Positions 31,454-38,754 of a stretch of DNA of 38,754 nucleotides are shown one piece after another (within the stretch, counting starts at the first letter, position 1; each line of letters starts with the position of its first letter). The translations under genes were made by a program, and so were the position numbers. The stretch comes from Hymenobacter metallilatus. GTDB taxonomy: Bacteria; Bacteroidota; Bacteroidia; Cytophagales; Hymenobacteraceae. The notes under the pieces are model-generated. The model saw nothing but the letters and a program-made list of their open reading frames with translations, had not been told where the DNA came from and ran no database searches. The stretch spans positions 1 through 38,754 of the forward strand of contig NZ_RWIS01000023.1 in NCBI RefSeq assembly GCF_003944705.1. Direction: 5' to 3'.

Positions 31454-32290
31454 TTAGGCGGGCTGCCGGAACACAGCCGATACCCAATGGTTCTGGGTGC
31501 GGTGGCTTTCATACTGAAAACCGGCCTTCTCGGCAGCCTCCCGTATCAGCGGCAGGTCGTCTTCGTAAAACCCGCTGAACAGGATAGGGCCGCCGGGCCG
31601 GAGGTACTGGGCATACGCGCCCATATCCTCCAGCAGCACGTTGCGGTTGATGTTGGCCAGAATGATGTCGAAGGGCTCCTCCCCTTCCAGGGCGGTTACG
31701 TCGCCGAGGCGGGCTTCCACTTTATCCTGTACGTTGTTCTCGAGGGCATTATCGGCCGCATTTTCGGCAGTCCAGGGCTCTACGTCTACGGCCAGCACGT
31801 AGCTGGCACCCAACTGCACAGCCATAACGGCCAGAATGCCGGTGCCGCAGCCCATGTCCAGCACCCGCTTGCCCTGGTGGTCGATGCCGAGCTGGTTGGT
31901 AATCATCAGGGCCGTAGTGTCGTGGTGGCCGGTGCCGAAGGACATGCGGGGCATAATCACAATTTCGTGGCGCAGGTCGGGCCGGGCCTCGTGGAAAGGT
32001 GCCCGCACCGATACCTGGTCGGCAATAACCAGGGGCTGGAAGTTCTTTTCCCACTCGGCGTTCCAGTTTTGGCGGGTAATCACGCAGTGTGAGAACTCCA
32101 GTTCGCCCAGGCCTTCGTAGCGGCTCATTACTTCAGCTACGGCGTCCTGGTCGAATTGGTCTTCATCGATATAGGCGCAGAACCCTTCGTCGTTGTCCTC
32201 GAAGGTATTGTAGCCCAGTTCAGCCAGCTCGGCCACCAATATATCCGACAACTCGCGGGGAGCCTGCACACGCAGTTCAACGTAATCCAT
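31454..32290 (-). CDS. prmA: Ribosomal protein L11 methyltransferase
   Basis: A 278-residue SAM-dependent methyltransferase that methylates ribosomal protein L11. The N-terminal small domain (about 1-90) starts MDYVELRVQAPRELSDILVA. The catalytic domain has MSFGTGHHDTTALM, the SAM-binding VLDMGCGTGILAVMAVQLGA, VLAVDVEPWTAENAADNA, and FDIILANINRNVLLEDM with the NxN-type catalytic motif. Length and order match the family. It is followed by a terminator at 31387-31430 and preceded by the terminator of the DUF6150 gene, so it is monocistronic. Confidence 0.95.
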   Translation of the reverse strand: MDYVELRVQAPRELSDILVAELAELGYNTFEDNDEGFCAYIDEDQFDQDAVAEVMSRYEGLGELEFSHCVITRQNWNAEWEKNFQPLVIADQVSVRAPFHEARPDLRHEIVIMPRMSFGTGHHDTTALMITNQLGIDHQGKRVLDMGCGTGILAVMAVQLGASYVLAVDVEPWTAENAADNALENNVQDKVEARLGDVTALEGEEPFDIILANINRNVLLEDMGAYAQYLRPGGPILFSGFYEDDLPLIREAAEKAGFQYESHRTQNHWVSAVFRQPA

Positions 32291-32325
32291 TACAGCAACT
32301 CAGCTAAAAACCCAGGAAACAAAAT

Positions 32326-32351
32326 CGTCCCGCGCCAGGCGGCACGGGACG
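32326..32351 (-). terminator. Terminator of the DUF6150 gene
   Basis: CGTCCCG (32326-32332) pairs with CGGGACG (32345-32351), and the minus strand continues ATTTTG. It lies 30 bp after the gene's stop and within the 90 bp before prmA. Confidence 0.7.
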
Positions 32352-32380
32352 GCAAAGGTCGGAGGAAAAAACGTCTCCGG

Positions 32381-32761
32381 CTACTGCTTCCGGCAGCCGG
32401 CGTAGTTGCGCACCTTGGTGTACTGGAAGCTGAAGTCGGCCAGGTTGCGGTTATCCGTCACGAATAGCGCATAATCAGCAAAATTCGGCGAATCAGCCAG
32501 GTACCAGAGGCCAGCTTTATCGGCAAACAGCTTGTTGGTTTCCCGGTACACCAGCAGATCGGCAAAAGCATCCTCCGGCTCAAGGTACACCACCCCAAAA
32601 CACTGCCCTTTACGGCGCGGGTCCGTTTCCAGATATACCGTACCGTAGAGGCGGCAGGGGTCCACGGAACTCACGGCTCCGGCAGCCAGCGGCACCCGCG
32701 GCTGAGGGGCAGCGAAGGGGTTAAGGGCCAGCAGGCCGGAGAGCAGCAGGGTTGGAAGCAT
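32381..32761 (-). CDS. DUF6150 family secreted protein
   Basis: A 126-residue protein with a short signal peptide (MLPTLLLSGLLALNPFAA). The mature part follows the DUF6150 pattern of three short repeats, with CRLYGTVYLETDP, CFGVVYLEPEDAFADLLVYR, LFADKAGLWYLADSPNFADYALFVTD (in part) and ADFSFQYTKVRNYAGC. The two distal Cys residues may form a disulfide. The function is unknown; the family is typical of Bacteroidota. It ends in the terminator at 32326-32351. Confidence 0.78.
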   Translation of the reverse strand: MLPTLLLSGLLALNPFAAPQPRVPLAAGAVSSVDPCRLYGTVYLETDPRRKGQCFGVVYLEPEDAFADLLVYRETNKLFADKAGLWYLADSPNFADYALFVTDNRNLADFSFQYTKVRNYAGCRKQ

Positions 32762-32777
32762 GAATTGAGACTAAAAC

Positions 32778-32905
32778 CTGTCGTCCTGAGTATTGCGCGT
32801 ATCAGGCGGCGGCGAAGGACCTTGTGACGTGAGAACGGCAATTTTCGTTCCAGGGTAGTAAGGTCCTTCGCCGCCGCCTGATACGCGCAATGCTCAGGAT
32901 GACAG
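32778..32905. repeat. Palindromic intergenic repeat upstream of tpiA's stop
   Basis: Arms of 46 bp (32778-32823 and 32860-32905) are complementary at nearly every position (CTGTCGTCCTGAG... and ...CTCAGGATGACAG), with a 36-base loop. It fills the gap between tpiA and the DUF6150 gene. Confidence 0.88.
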
Positions 32906-32918
32906 TTGGCTTCTACAC

Positions 32919-33683
32919 CTAAAACGACTTGATAATTTCCGTGAAGTCGCGCGACTTAAGCGAAGCACCACCGATAAGGCCCCCATCCACGTCGGGTTGG
33001 CTGAACAGCTCGCGGGCGTTCTGAGCGTTGGCCGAGCCGCCGTAGAGGATGCTGGTATTCAGAGCCGCCTCGGCGTCGTAGGCCCGGGCAATCTGCTCCC
33101 GGATAAAAGCGTGCACCTCCTGGGCCTGGGCGCTGGTGGCCGTTTTGCCGGTCCCGATGGCCCAGATGGGCTCATAGGCAATAACTACCTGGTCGAACTC
33201 CTCATTGGAGAGGTGGAACAGGCCGTCTTTCAGCTGCTTTTCGATGAAGGAGAAAGTTTCGTCGGCTTCGCGGGTCTCCAGGCTTTCACCCACGCAGAAA
33301 ATGGGCCGGAGGCCGGCGGCCAGGGCGGCTTTCAGCTTCTGGCTCAGCAGCTCATCGTCCTCCTGGAAATACTGGCGGCGCTCCGAGTGACCCAGAATCA
33401 CGTACTCCGCTCCCATCGACTGCAACATGCGGGCCGATACCTCGCCGGTAAACGCGCCGCTTTCCTTCTGGTGGCAGTTCTGCGCGCCCAAATGGAACCG
33501 GCTGCCCTCGGGCAGCTGCTTGCCCACAGCCGTCAGGAACGGAAAGGGCGGGCATACTACCACCTCCACTGCGGAGCCGGTTACTTCGTCCTGCACCATG
33601 TGCACGATTTCGGAAATCAGGGCCTGGGCATCCTGGAGCGTGGTATTCATCTTCCAGTTGCCGGCGACAATATTCTTACGCAT
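32919..33683 (-). CDS. tpiA: Triosephosphate isomerase
   Basis: A 254-residue TIM-barrel enzyme interconverting dihydroxyacetone phosphate and glyceraldehyde 3-phosphate. The catalytic set is intact: Lys in AGNWKMN, His in ILGHSERRQYF, Glu in AYEPIWAIGTGKTAT with the following flexible loop, and the phosphate-binding ILYGGSANAQNA and GLIGGASL. Length is normal. The palindromic repeat at 32778-32905 begins 14 bp after its stop. Confidence 0.96.
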   Translation of the reverse strand: MRKNIVAGNWKMNTTLQDAQALISEIVHMVQDEVTGSAVEVVVCPPFPFLTAVGKQLPEGSRFHLGAQNCHQKESGAFTGEVSARMLQSMGAEYVILGHSERRQYFQEDDELLSQKLKAALAAGLRPIFCVGESLETREADETFSFIEKQLKDGLFHLSNEEFDQVVIAYEPIWAIGTGKTATSAQAQEVHAFIREQIARAYDAEAALNTSILYGGSANAQNARELFSQPDVDGGLIGGASLKSRDFTEIIKSF

Positions 33684-33739
33684 TGCGGAAAGGATTGAGG
33701 TTGGGAGTTGGCCTGCAAGTTAGGGGAATGTGGGGTCAC

Positions 33740-33780
33740 ACGTCAGCACGCGAGATTCCTCCTGTCGTCGGAATGACGTC
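33740..33780. repeat. Half unit of the palindromic repeat family
   Basis: A single arm (ACGTCAGCACGCGAGATTCC...GGAATGACGTC), closely similar to the arms at 25795-25833, with an internal change (CTGTCGTC). It lies between tpiA and the TspO-like gene. Confidence 0.75.
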
Positions 33781-33804
33781 CTTTATTCTTAATCCCGTTA
33801 TCTT

Positions 33805-34611
33805 TTATCCTCTCTCCCTCCTCCTCCACCACACCAGCCCCAGCGCCCCTATGGCCACCAGCCCGGCCGCTGCCAGGGCCATCCAGGCCAGTACCAGCGT
33901 ATTAGCATCCCCGCGCCGGGCAGCCCAGATACCCACCAGCCCCCAAGCCACAGCGGCCGGGTAGGCCAGCTCCCGAAACTGCTTGGTTACGTTCAGCGCC
34001 AGCCCAGCCACAATGCCTACCATTACAATGGCAATTTCGATACTTCTAGCCTCACTTACCTGCCAGCGCGTGCCCAGCGCCACCGTGGCATTCACCACCA
34101 GCGCCACCGAAATCCAGCCCAGGTACAGGCCAAACGGAATATTTACCCAGGCCGGGGCTTCGCCACGGCGGGCGAAGTGCCGTACGCGCCCGTACACCAC
34201 CGCCAGCCCGGCCAAAATACCCAACATTACGGCCACACTCAGCGGCAGCAGCTCGTAGGCGAATACTACCAGCCACAGGCCCGTCAGCAGGTTCACCAGC
34301 ACCAAGGGCCGGGCCACGGCGTCGGGGAGCGGGTGGCGGCGCTGGGCTGGTAGCAGCTGCCATACCGCATACACCAGCAGACTCAGGAAGATAACGCCCC
34401 AGATGCTAAAGGCGTAGCCCGCCGGCGTGAGCGGCGTGGGGTATTTGTACGACACCTGCGCGTTGGTTTGCCCATTGAAGGGAAACCGTTGTGACACGTA
34501 GTTCAGGGCAATGTTGCCCACAATGGCCGCCGCTGCCGCCCAGCGCCAGGGGCGGCTTTCGGTGGGGGCCGTGAGGGTATCAAAGGCAGCAGATGTAGAA
34601 GTAGAGTTCAT
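33805..34611 (-). CDS. TspO/MBR-related tryptophan-rich membrane protein
   Basis: A 268-residue membrane protein with about eight hydrophobic segments. YPTPLTPAGYAFSIWGVIFLSL matches the conserved entry of TspO/MBR-related proteins seen in Bacteroidota. Later segments carry many Trp residues (LWLVVFAYELLPLS, INIPFGLYLGW-like). TspO-type proteins bind porphyrins and related ligands; this longer version may have a different role. It ends with a basic tail (WWRRRERG). The 5' end lies close to a palindromic repeat that separates it from uvrA. Confidence 0.7.
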   Translation of the reverse strand: MNSTSTSAAFDTLTAPTESRPWRWAAAAAIVGNIALNYVSQRFPFNGQTNAQVSYKYPTPLTPAGYAFSIWGVIFLSLLVYAVWQLLPAQRRHPLPDAVARPLVLVNLLTGLWLVVFAYELLPLSVAVMLGILAGLAVVYGRVRHFARRGEAPAWVNIPFGLYLGWISVALVVNATVALGTRWQVSEARSIEIAIVMVGIVAGLALNVTKQFRELAYPAAVAWGLVGIWAARRGDANTLVLAWMALAAAGLVAIGALGLVWWRRRERG

Positions 34612-34632
34612 AGGGCGAATATGCTCCTAAAA

Positions 34633-34717
34633 CTGTCATTCCGACCAACGGGCGGAATCTGGGTTATCCGTTTCATCCAACGATTCATCCAGATTCCGCC
34701 CGTTGTCGGAATGACAG
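34633..34717. repeat. Palindromic intergenic repeat abutting the uvrA stop
   Basis: Arms of 29 bp (34633-34661 and 34689-34717, CTGTCATTCCGACCAACGGG... and ...CGTTGTCGGAATGACAG) form a hairpin with one mismatch. The right arm ends exactly where the uvrA stop codon begins (34718), so the structure could also terminate uvrA transcription. Confidence 0.85.
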
Positions 34718-37600
34718 TCAGAGCTTTTCGGCCAGGAAGCGGGCGGTATGGTTGGTGTCCTTGAGCTTGACCATATCCTCGGGGGTGCCCTCGAAGAGCA
34801 GGTGGCCGCCGTTGAGGCCGCCCTCGGGGCCGAGGTCAATCAGCCAGTCGGCGCACTTAATTATGTCCATGTTGTGCTCAATGATGAGCACGGAGTTGCC
34901 CTGCTCCACCAGCGCGTTCAGGGCCGTCATCAGCTTATTGATGTCGTGGAAGTGCAGGCCGGTGCTGGGCTCATCGAAGATGAACAGGATTTTATCGTTC
35001 TGGAGAGTATTGCCTTTGGTGAGGAAGGAGGCCAGCTTCACGCGCTGGGCCTCACCTCCGGACAAGGTGTTGGCCGACTGCCCCAAGCGGATATAGCCCA
35101 GCCCCACATCATCGAGCGGCTTGAGGCGCTCCACGATTTTGGGCTGGTCGCGGAAGAACTCGATGCTGTCCTCAATGGTCAGCTCCAGCACGTCGTTAAT
35201 GCTTTTGTCCTTGTAAAGCACATCCAGCACGTCCTGCTTGAACTTGCGGCCCTCGCAAGCCTCGCAGGTCAGGTAGATGTCGGCCATAAACTGCATTTCA
35301 ATCTTTACCTGGCCCTCGCCCTGGCACACCTCACAGCGGCCCCCGTCAATATTGAAGGAGAAGTGCGAGGGTTTGAAGCCCCGGGCCTTGGCCAGCGGCT
35401 GGTCCGAGAACAGCGTACGGATGGCGTCGTAGGCCTTTACATAAGTAACCGGATTGGAGCGGCTGCTCTTGCCGATAGGGTTCTGGTCCACGAACTCCAC
35501 GTGCGTTACCTGCCCGTTTACGCCGGTGAGACGGTCGAACTTGCCGGTGGCCTCGCCCGCGCCGCCGCCCAGCTGCTTGAGCAGGGCCGGGGCCAGAATC
35601 CGCCGGATCAGCGTAGACTTGCCGGAGCCGGATACGCCCGTTACCACCGTCATTACGTTCAGCGGAAACTTCACGCTCACGTTTTTGAGGTTGTTTTCGC
35701 GGGCTCCGGTCAGCTCCAGGGCGTTGCGCCAGGGGCGGCGGGTTTTGGGCACCTGCACGGCCATGCGCCCGCTCAGGTACTGGCCGGTGTAGGTGTCGGA
35801 TGCCAAAACTTCGGCGTAGCTACCCTGAAACTGCAAGGTGCCGCCGCCGCTGCCGGCCTCCGGGCCAATGTCAATAATCTGGTCGGCCTGCTCCATCATC
35901 TTATCCTCGTGCTCCACCACTATTACGGTGTTGCCGAGTTGCTGCAAGGAGCGCAGCACCCCAATCAGCTGCTCAGCGTCCTTGGGGTGCAGGCCAATCG
36001 AGGGCTCATCCAAGATGTACATGGAGCCCACTAGTGCCGAGCCCAGGGAGGTAGCCAACGAAATCCGCTGGCTTTCCCCGCCGCTTAGGGTGCTGCTGAG
36101 GCGGTTAAGGGTGAGGTAGCCCAGGCCTACCCGGTTCAGGTACTCCAGCCGGTTGGTTACCTCCGTTACCAGGCGCTCGGCTACTTTGGCTTCGTGCTCG
36201 GGCAGGTCGAGGGTCTGGAAAAACTCCAGCGCCCGGCTCACCGGCAGCAGCACCAGGTCGGTAATGCTCTGGCCGCTGATTTTCACGTACTGGGCATCTT
36301 TGCGCAGGCGGGTGCCCCGGCAGTCGGGGCAGGTGGTGCGGCCCCGGTAGCGGCTTTGCAGCACCCGGTACTGAATTTTATGGGTCTGCTCGCTTACCCA
36401 CTTAAAGTAGGCATCCAGCCCGTCGAAATACTTGTTGCCCTTCCACAACAACGTGCGCTCGGCCTCGCTCAACTCATTGTAGGGCCGGTGGATGGGAAAA
36501 TCAAAGCGGATGCCGTTTTTCAGCAGGGGCTTCAGCCACTCGCTCTGCTTGTCGGTGCGCCAGGGCGCAATGGCCCCCTCGTACACCGTCATGCTCTTAT
36601 CGGGTATCACCAAATCCTCGTCAATGCCCAGCACCGATCCAAACCCCTCGCAGGTCTGGCAAGCCCCGTAGGGGTTGTTGAAGGAGAAGAAGTTGACGCT
36701 CGGCTCCTCAAACACCAGCCCATCCAGTTCAAACCGGTCGGAGAATTGTTTAGTTGTCAGTTGCTGGTTGTCAGTTGTTGGTTCGTTCTGGTTACTGACA
36801 ACTGATAACTGATAACTGACAATTAACGACCCGTGGCCCTCGAAGAAGGCGGTTTGCACGGAGTCGGCGAGGCGGAAGGTCAGATCTTCGTCGCCGGGGA
36901 TGATGACGGCGCGGTCAATCATGATGAAGACTTCCCCCTGCACTTCGGGCTGGCCCTCGGCAATCAGCTCCTCAATGAAGGCGGTTTCGCCATTCACCAC
37001 CACCCGGCTGTAGCCTTTCTGGAGCAGCAGATCCAACTCCTTGCTCATGGGGCGACCGGCTTCAGTGGGCAGCAGCGGGGCCAGCAGCATCACGCGGGTA
37101 TCGGCGGGCAGGTGCATGAGGTAATCCACCACGTCGGCCACGTTGTCTTTCTTTACCTGTTCCCCACTAATGGGCGAATAAGTGCGGCCCACCCGCGCAA
37201 ACAGCAGCTTGAGGTAGTCGTAGATTTCGGTGCTGGTGCCCACGGTGGAGCGGTTGTTCTTGATGCTGACCTTCTGCTCGATGGCAATGGCCGGCGAAAT
37301 GCCCCGGATGTAGTCCACGTCGGGCTTATCCATGCGGCCCAGGAACTGCCGGGCGTAGCTGCTGAGGCTCTCCACGTACATGCGCTGGCCCTCGGCGTAC
37401 AGGGTGTCAAACGCCAGGCTCGACTTACCCGAGCCCGACAGCCCCGTCACCACAATGAACTTGTTGCGCGGTAGGGCCACACTCAGGTTCTTGAGGTTGT
37501 GGACGCGGGCGTTTTTGATGAGGATGAACTCGCGCGGGTCGAGCTGGTCAATGGGGTCGGCCGCGGGGGCGGCTACTTGCAGAGCGGAGTTGTCAGCCAT
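34718..37600 (-). CDS. uvrA: Excinuclease ABC subunit A
   Basis: A 960-residue DNA damage-recognition ATPase of nucleotide excision repair. Both ABC modules are present: Walker A GLSGSGKSSLAFDTL and GVSGSGKSTLIRR, and signatures LSGGESQRISLATSLGSAL and LSGGEAQRVKLASFL with DEPSIGLH and DEPSTGLHF. The zinc modules appear as CQTCEGFG with CPDCRGTRL, and CEVCQGEGQVKIEMQF with CEACEGRKF. About 25 residues near 258-283 (QLSVVSNQNEPTTDNQQLTT) are encoded by an inserted palindromic repeat, in frame, and should form a surface loop before FSDRFELDG. The enzyme is otherwise normal. Confidence 0.96.
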   Translation of the reverse strand: MADNSALQVAAPAADPIDQLDPREFILIKNARVHNLKNLSVALPRNKFIVVTGLSGSGKSSLAFDTLYAEGQRMYVESLSSYARQFLGRMDKPDVDYIRGISPAIAIEQKVSIKNNRSTVGTSTEIYDYLKLLFARVGRTYSPISGEQVKKDNVADVVDYLMHLPADTRVMLLAPLLPTEAGRPMSKELDLLLQKGYSRVVVNGETAFIEELIAEGQPEVQGEVFIMIDRAVIIPGDEDLTFRLADSVQTAFFEGHGSLIVSYQLSVVSNQNEPTTDNQQLTTKQFSDRFELDGLVFEEPSVNFFSFNNPYGACQTCEGFGSVLGIDEDLVIPDKSMTVYEGAIAPWRTDKQSEWLKPLLKNGIRFDFPIHRPYNELSEAERTLLWKGNKYFDGLDAYFKWVSEQTHKIQYRVLQSRYRGRTTCPDCRGTRLRKDAQYVKISGQSITDLVLLPVSRALEFFQTLDLPEHEAKVAERLVTEVTNRLEYLNRVGLGYLTLNRLSSTLSGGESQRISLATSLGSALVGSMYILDEPSIGLHPKDAEQLIGVLRSLQQLGNTVIVVEHEDKMMEQADQIIDIGPEAGSGGGTLQFQGSYAEVLASDTYTGQYLSGRMAVQVPKTRRPWRNALELTGARENNLKNVSVKFPLNVMTVVTGVSGSGKSTLIRRILAPALLKQLGGGAGEATGKFDRLTGVNGQVTHVEFVDQNPIGKSSRSNPVTYVKAYDAIRTLFSDQPLAKARGFKPSHFSFNIDGGRCEVCQGEGQVKIEMQFMADIYLTCEACEGRKFKQDVLDVLYKDKSINDVLELTIEDSIEFFRDQPKIVERLKPLDDVGLGYIRLGQSANTLSGGEAQRVKLASFLTKGNTLQNDKILFIFDEPSTGLHFHDINKLMTALNALVEQGNSVLIIEHNMDIIKCADWLIDLGPEGGLNGGHLLFEGTPEDMVKLKDTNHTARFLAEKL
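36749..36826. repeat. Palindromic GTTGTCAGT/ACTGACAAC repeat inserted in uvrA
   Basis: About 78 bp of repeats: TAGTTGTCAGTTGCTGGTTG on the left and TTACTGACAACTGATAACTG on the right are largely complementary, with internal heptamer-like units (GTTGTCAGTT, ACTGATA). The length keeps the uvrA frame open. The composition is more AT-rich than the surrounding gene. Confidence 0.85.
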
Positions 37601-37736
37601 AGAACGGGTAAACAGCCGGGGCCCAGGGTTTGGTTTCCCCGGGGCGGTTTAGGTAAGGCGAAGGTACGGCGGGGGGACGCTAGATTCAGTGCTGGCACTG
37701 ATGTAGGACGCAGAAGATTAAGGTAGACTTGTAACG

Positions 37737-37757
37737 CAGCAGGGGGTCTGCTGTTTT
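37737..37757 (+). terminator. Short hairpin with T tract
   Basis: CAGCAG (37737-37742) pairs with CTGCTG (37748-37753), followed by TTTT. It lies in the divergent gap between uvrA and the AT-rich gene, marking the composition change. Confidence 0.4.
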
Positions 37758-37808
37758 GCTGTTTTATTTTCAAAATGAGCATAAAAATCACATATTAAAA
37801 TAGAAATC

Positions 37809-38567
37809 ATGAAAAAGGTACTAATAATTTTAATTTATATATTGCACAGCCTAGAAACTAGCGCACAACAAGTATATAGGTTTCAATATCAATTTCATTC
37901 AGAAATTTTTGACAATAATAACATAGAACTTTATGTAAAAAATGGCAAAAATTACGAACGAAGATATTTCAGGGAAATATTAAGAGGCGAACTTGGAGAC
38001 AGAAACAAAGATACAATTAGCCTTAATTTCTGGCCATCCCTAAAAATAGAAGGAAATAGATTAGAAATAGACAAAAACGGAAAGGAACATGAAAAAGATT
38101 ACATAATTGTAATTAAGAATTGGAATCCAGAGAACACAAAATTTAATAAGGTCAAAATACCCTTTAGACAATGGGAATTAACCGCAACTAATATTCCATT
38201 CAGAGTCAAATTTAGAGGTGATAATTCATTAGAAAGTGAATTTCTAAGCTTTAATATAACATATCTTAGAGTTTTTGGAACCACAAAAATATTTCAAAGC
38301 AGATTTGTTAAACCAAGAAACAGATCAATTGCGTTCGGACCATATCTAGGATTGAACAAAATAGAAAATCCTGAGAATAAGAAGTCAGAATTTGCTTTAA
38401 ATGCTGGTATTAATGCCGTGTATTCGTTGAACAAACTAAATCTAGTACTTGCTTATGGAGCGGAAAACGGTTTTAAAAAAGCAACCAATAAATTAAACCC
38501 CTATATTGGATTCGGAATAGGCTTTAGTCTTATTGATAAATTCGAACCTGAGATAGAATCAAAGTAA
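37809..38567 (+). CDS. AT-rich hypothetical secreted protein, possible outer-membrane barrel
   Basis: A 252-residue protein with a signal peptide (MKKVLIILIYILHSLETSA, then QQV). The N-terminal half is rich in Lys, Asn and Glu. The C-terminal half (about 165-245) has short alternating strands (SIAFGPYLGLNKIE, FALNAGINAVYSL, LNLVLAYGAENGF, LNPYIGFGIGFSL), which suggests a small beta-barrel or its end. The coding sequence is very AT-rich (A-runs, AAA/AAT/ATA codons) against the GC-rich neighbours, a strong sign of transfer. The ATG at 37809 begins the signal peptide. No family was recognised. Confidence 0.72.
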   Translation: MKKVLIILIYILHSLETSAQQVYRFQYQFHSEIFDNNNIELYVKNGKNYERRYFREILRGELGDRNKDTISLNFWPSLKIEGNRLEIDKNGKEHEKDYIIVIKNWNPENTKFNKVKIPFRQWELTATNIPFRVKFRGDNSLESEFLSFNITYLRVFGTTKIFQSRFVKPRNRSIAFGPYLGLNKIENPENKKSEFALNAGINAVYSLNKLNLVLAYGAENGFKKATNKLNPYIGFGIGFSLIDKFEPEIESK

Positions 38568-38670
38568 ATCACGCAATTAACTTGGCTGTGCCGAATGAAC
38601 CCCAAATCATCCCACGCCGCTGGCGCATATTAAGAGCGTGTTTGGGAATTAGGTAGGGGCTAAAAAGAAA

Positions 38671-38749
38671 CGAGTCAGTAAGTTGCGCGGGGAGTTCCTA
38701 GGCTTCCACGGGCATTATGGTTGATGGCTACCAACCCCTTACTGACTCG
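38671..38749 (+). promoter_or_regulatory. Inverted repeat pairing the transposase leader with its early codons
   Basis: CGAGTCAGTAAG (38671-38682) is a perfect complement of CTTACTGACTCG (38738-38749), which encodes codons 8 to 11 of the transposase. In RNA this would form a 12-bp stem enclosing the start codon at 38717. Confidence 0.6.
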
Positions 38750-38754
38750 CAGTG
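38717..38754 (+). CDS. IS5-family transposase, N-terminal 12 codons only
   Basis: The ATG at 38717 opens MVDGYQPLTDSQ followed by a partial codon TG. LTDSQ(W) matches the conserved LTDxQW start of IS5-type DDE transposases. The remainder lies beyond the window edge. Confidence 0.65.
   Translation, partial: MVDGYQPLTDSQ

Larger units (their letters stand above)
38634..38754 (+). mobile_element. Left end of an IS5-like insertion sequence, truncated by the window
   Basis: GAGCGTGTTTGGGAATTAGG from 38634 resembles the terminal inverted repeats of IS5-family elements, is preceded by TTAA, and is followed after 83 bp by a transposase-like start at 38717. The other end and most of the transposase are outside the window. 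Confidence 0.6.

Noticed and set aside
34748..36034. 428-codon plus-strand open frame
   Set aside because: It is antisense to uvrA, whose motifs are intact.

Overview
The window looks like the chromosome of a high-GC member of the Bacteroidota, most likely Hymenobacter or a close relative. That is an inference from PorT-type outer-membrane barrels, a DUF6150 protein, TAnnTTTG-like -7 promoter boxes close to start codons, GC-rich core genes and the overall protein flavour. No rRNA or tRNA gene was recognised. The window has three parts.

(1) Positions 1 to 15719 are best read as the right-hand part of a Tn7-like transposon whose left end lies outside the window. Its transposition genes tnsA, tnsB and tnsC (15518 down to 12098, minus strand) sit next to a terminus of the TGT...ACA type. 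That terminus splits the chromosomal comM/yifB gene just before the codons for QPGEISLAHNG, and only the 3' part of comM remains (15720-16390). The cargo is on the plus strand and looks like a defence island: a DUF2188 gene; a compact three-gene ubiquitin-like conjugation operon of the Bub type (Ubl with an Asn/Gly-rich tail, DUF6791-ThiF E1, DUF6527 protein); a DUF2971 gene; a 1553-residue Mrr-STAND protein resembling Avs4; and a membrane KAP-family NTPase. No TniQ/TnsD-type target selector is visible.

(2) Positions 15720 to about 37800 are housekeeping chromosome: the comM remnant, pyrD, a polytopic membrane gene, a PagL-like acyloxyacyl hydrolase, two tandem outer-membrane barrels, an M20 dipeptidase, plsY, a 1765-residue secreted protein, prmA, a DUF6150 gene, tpiA, a TspO-like membrane protein and uvrA. 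Three small unrelated-looking genes lie between plsY and the dipeptidase. Two of them are flanked by direct repeats of 123 and about 140 bp copied from the ends of the neighbouring core genes, the signature of insertion with long target duplication. Long palindromic intergenic repeats recur through this part (five loci), and a different palindromic repeat has been inserted in frame into uvrA.

(3) Positions about 37800 to 38754 hold an AT-rich, probably acquired secreted gene, then the left end of an IS5-like insertion sequence. Its transposase starts at 38717 and runs off the window. A 12-bp perfect inverted repeat pairs its leader with its early codons.
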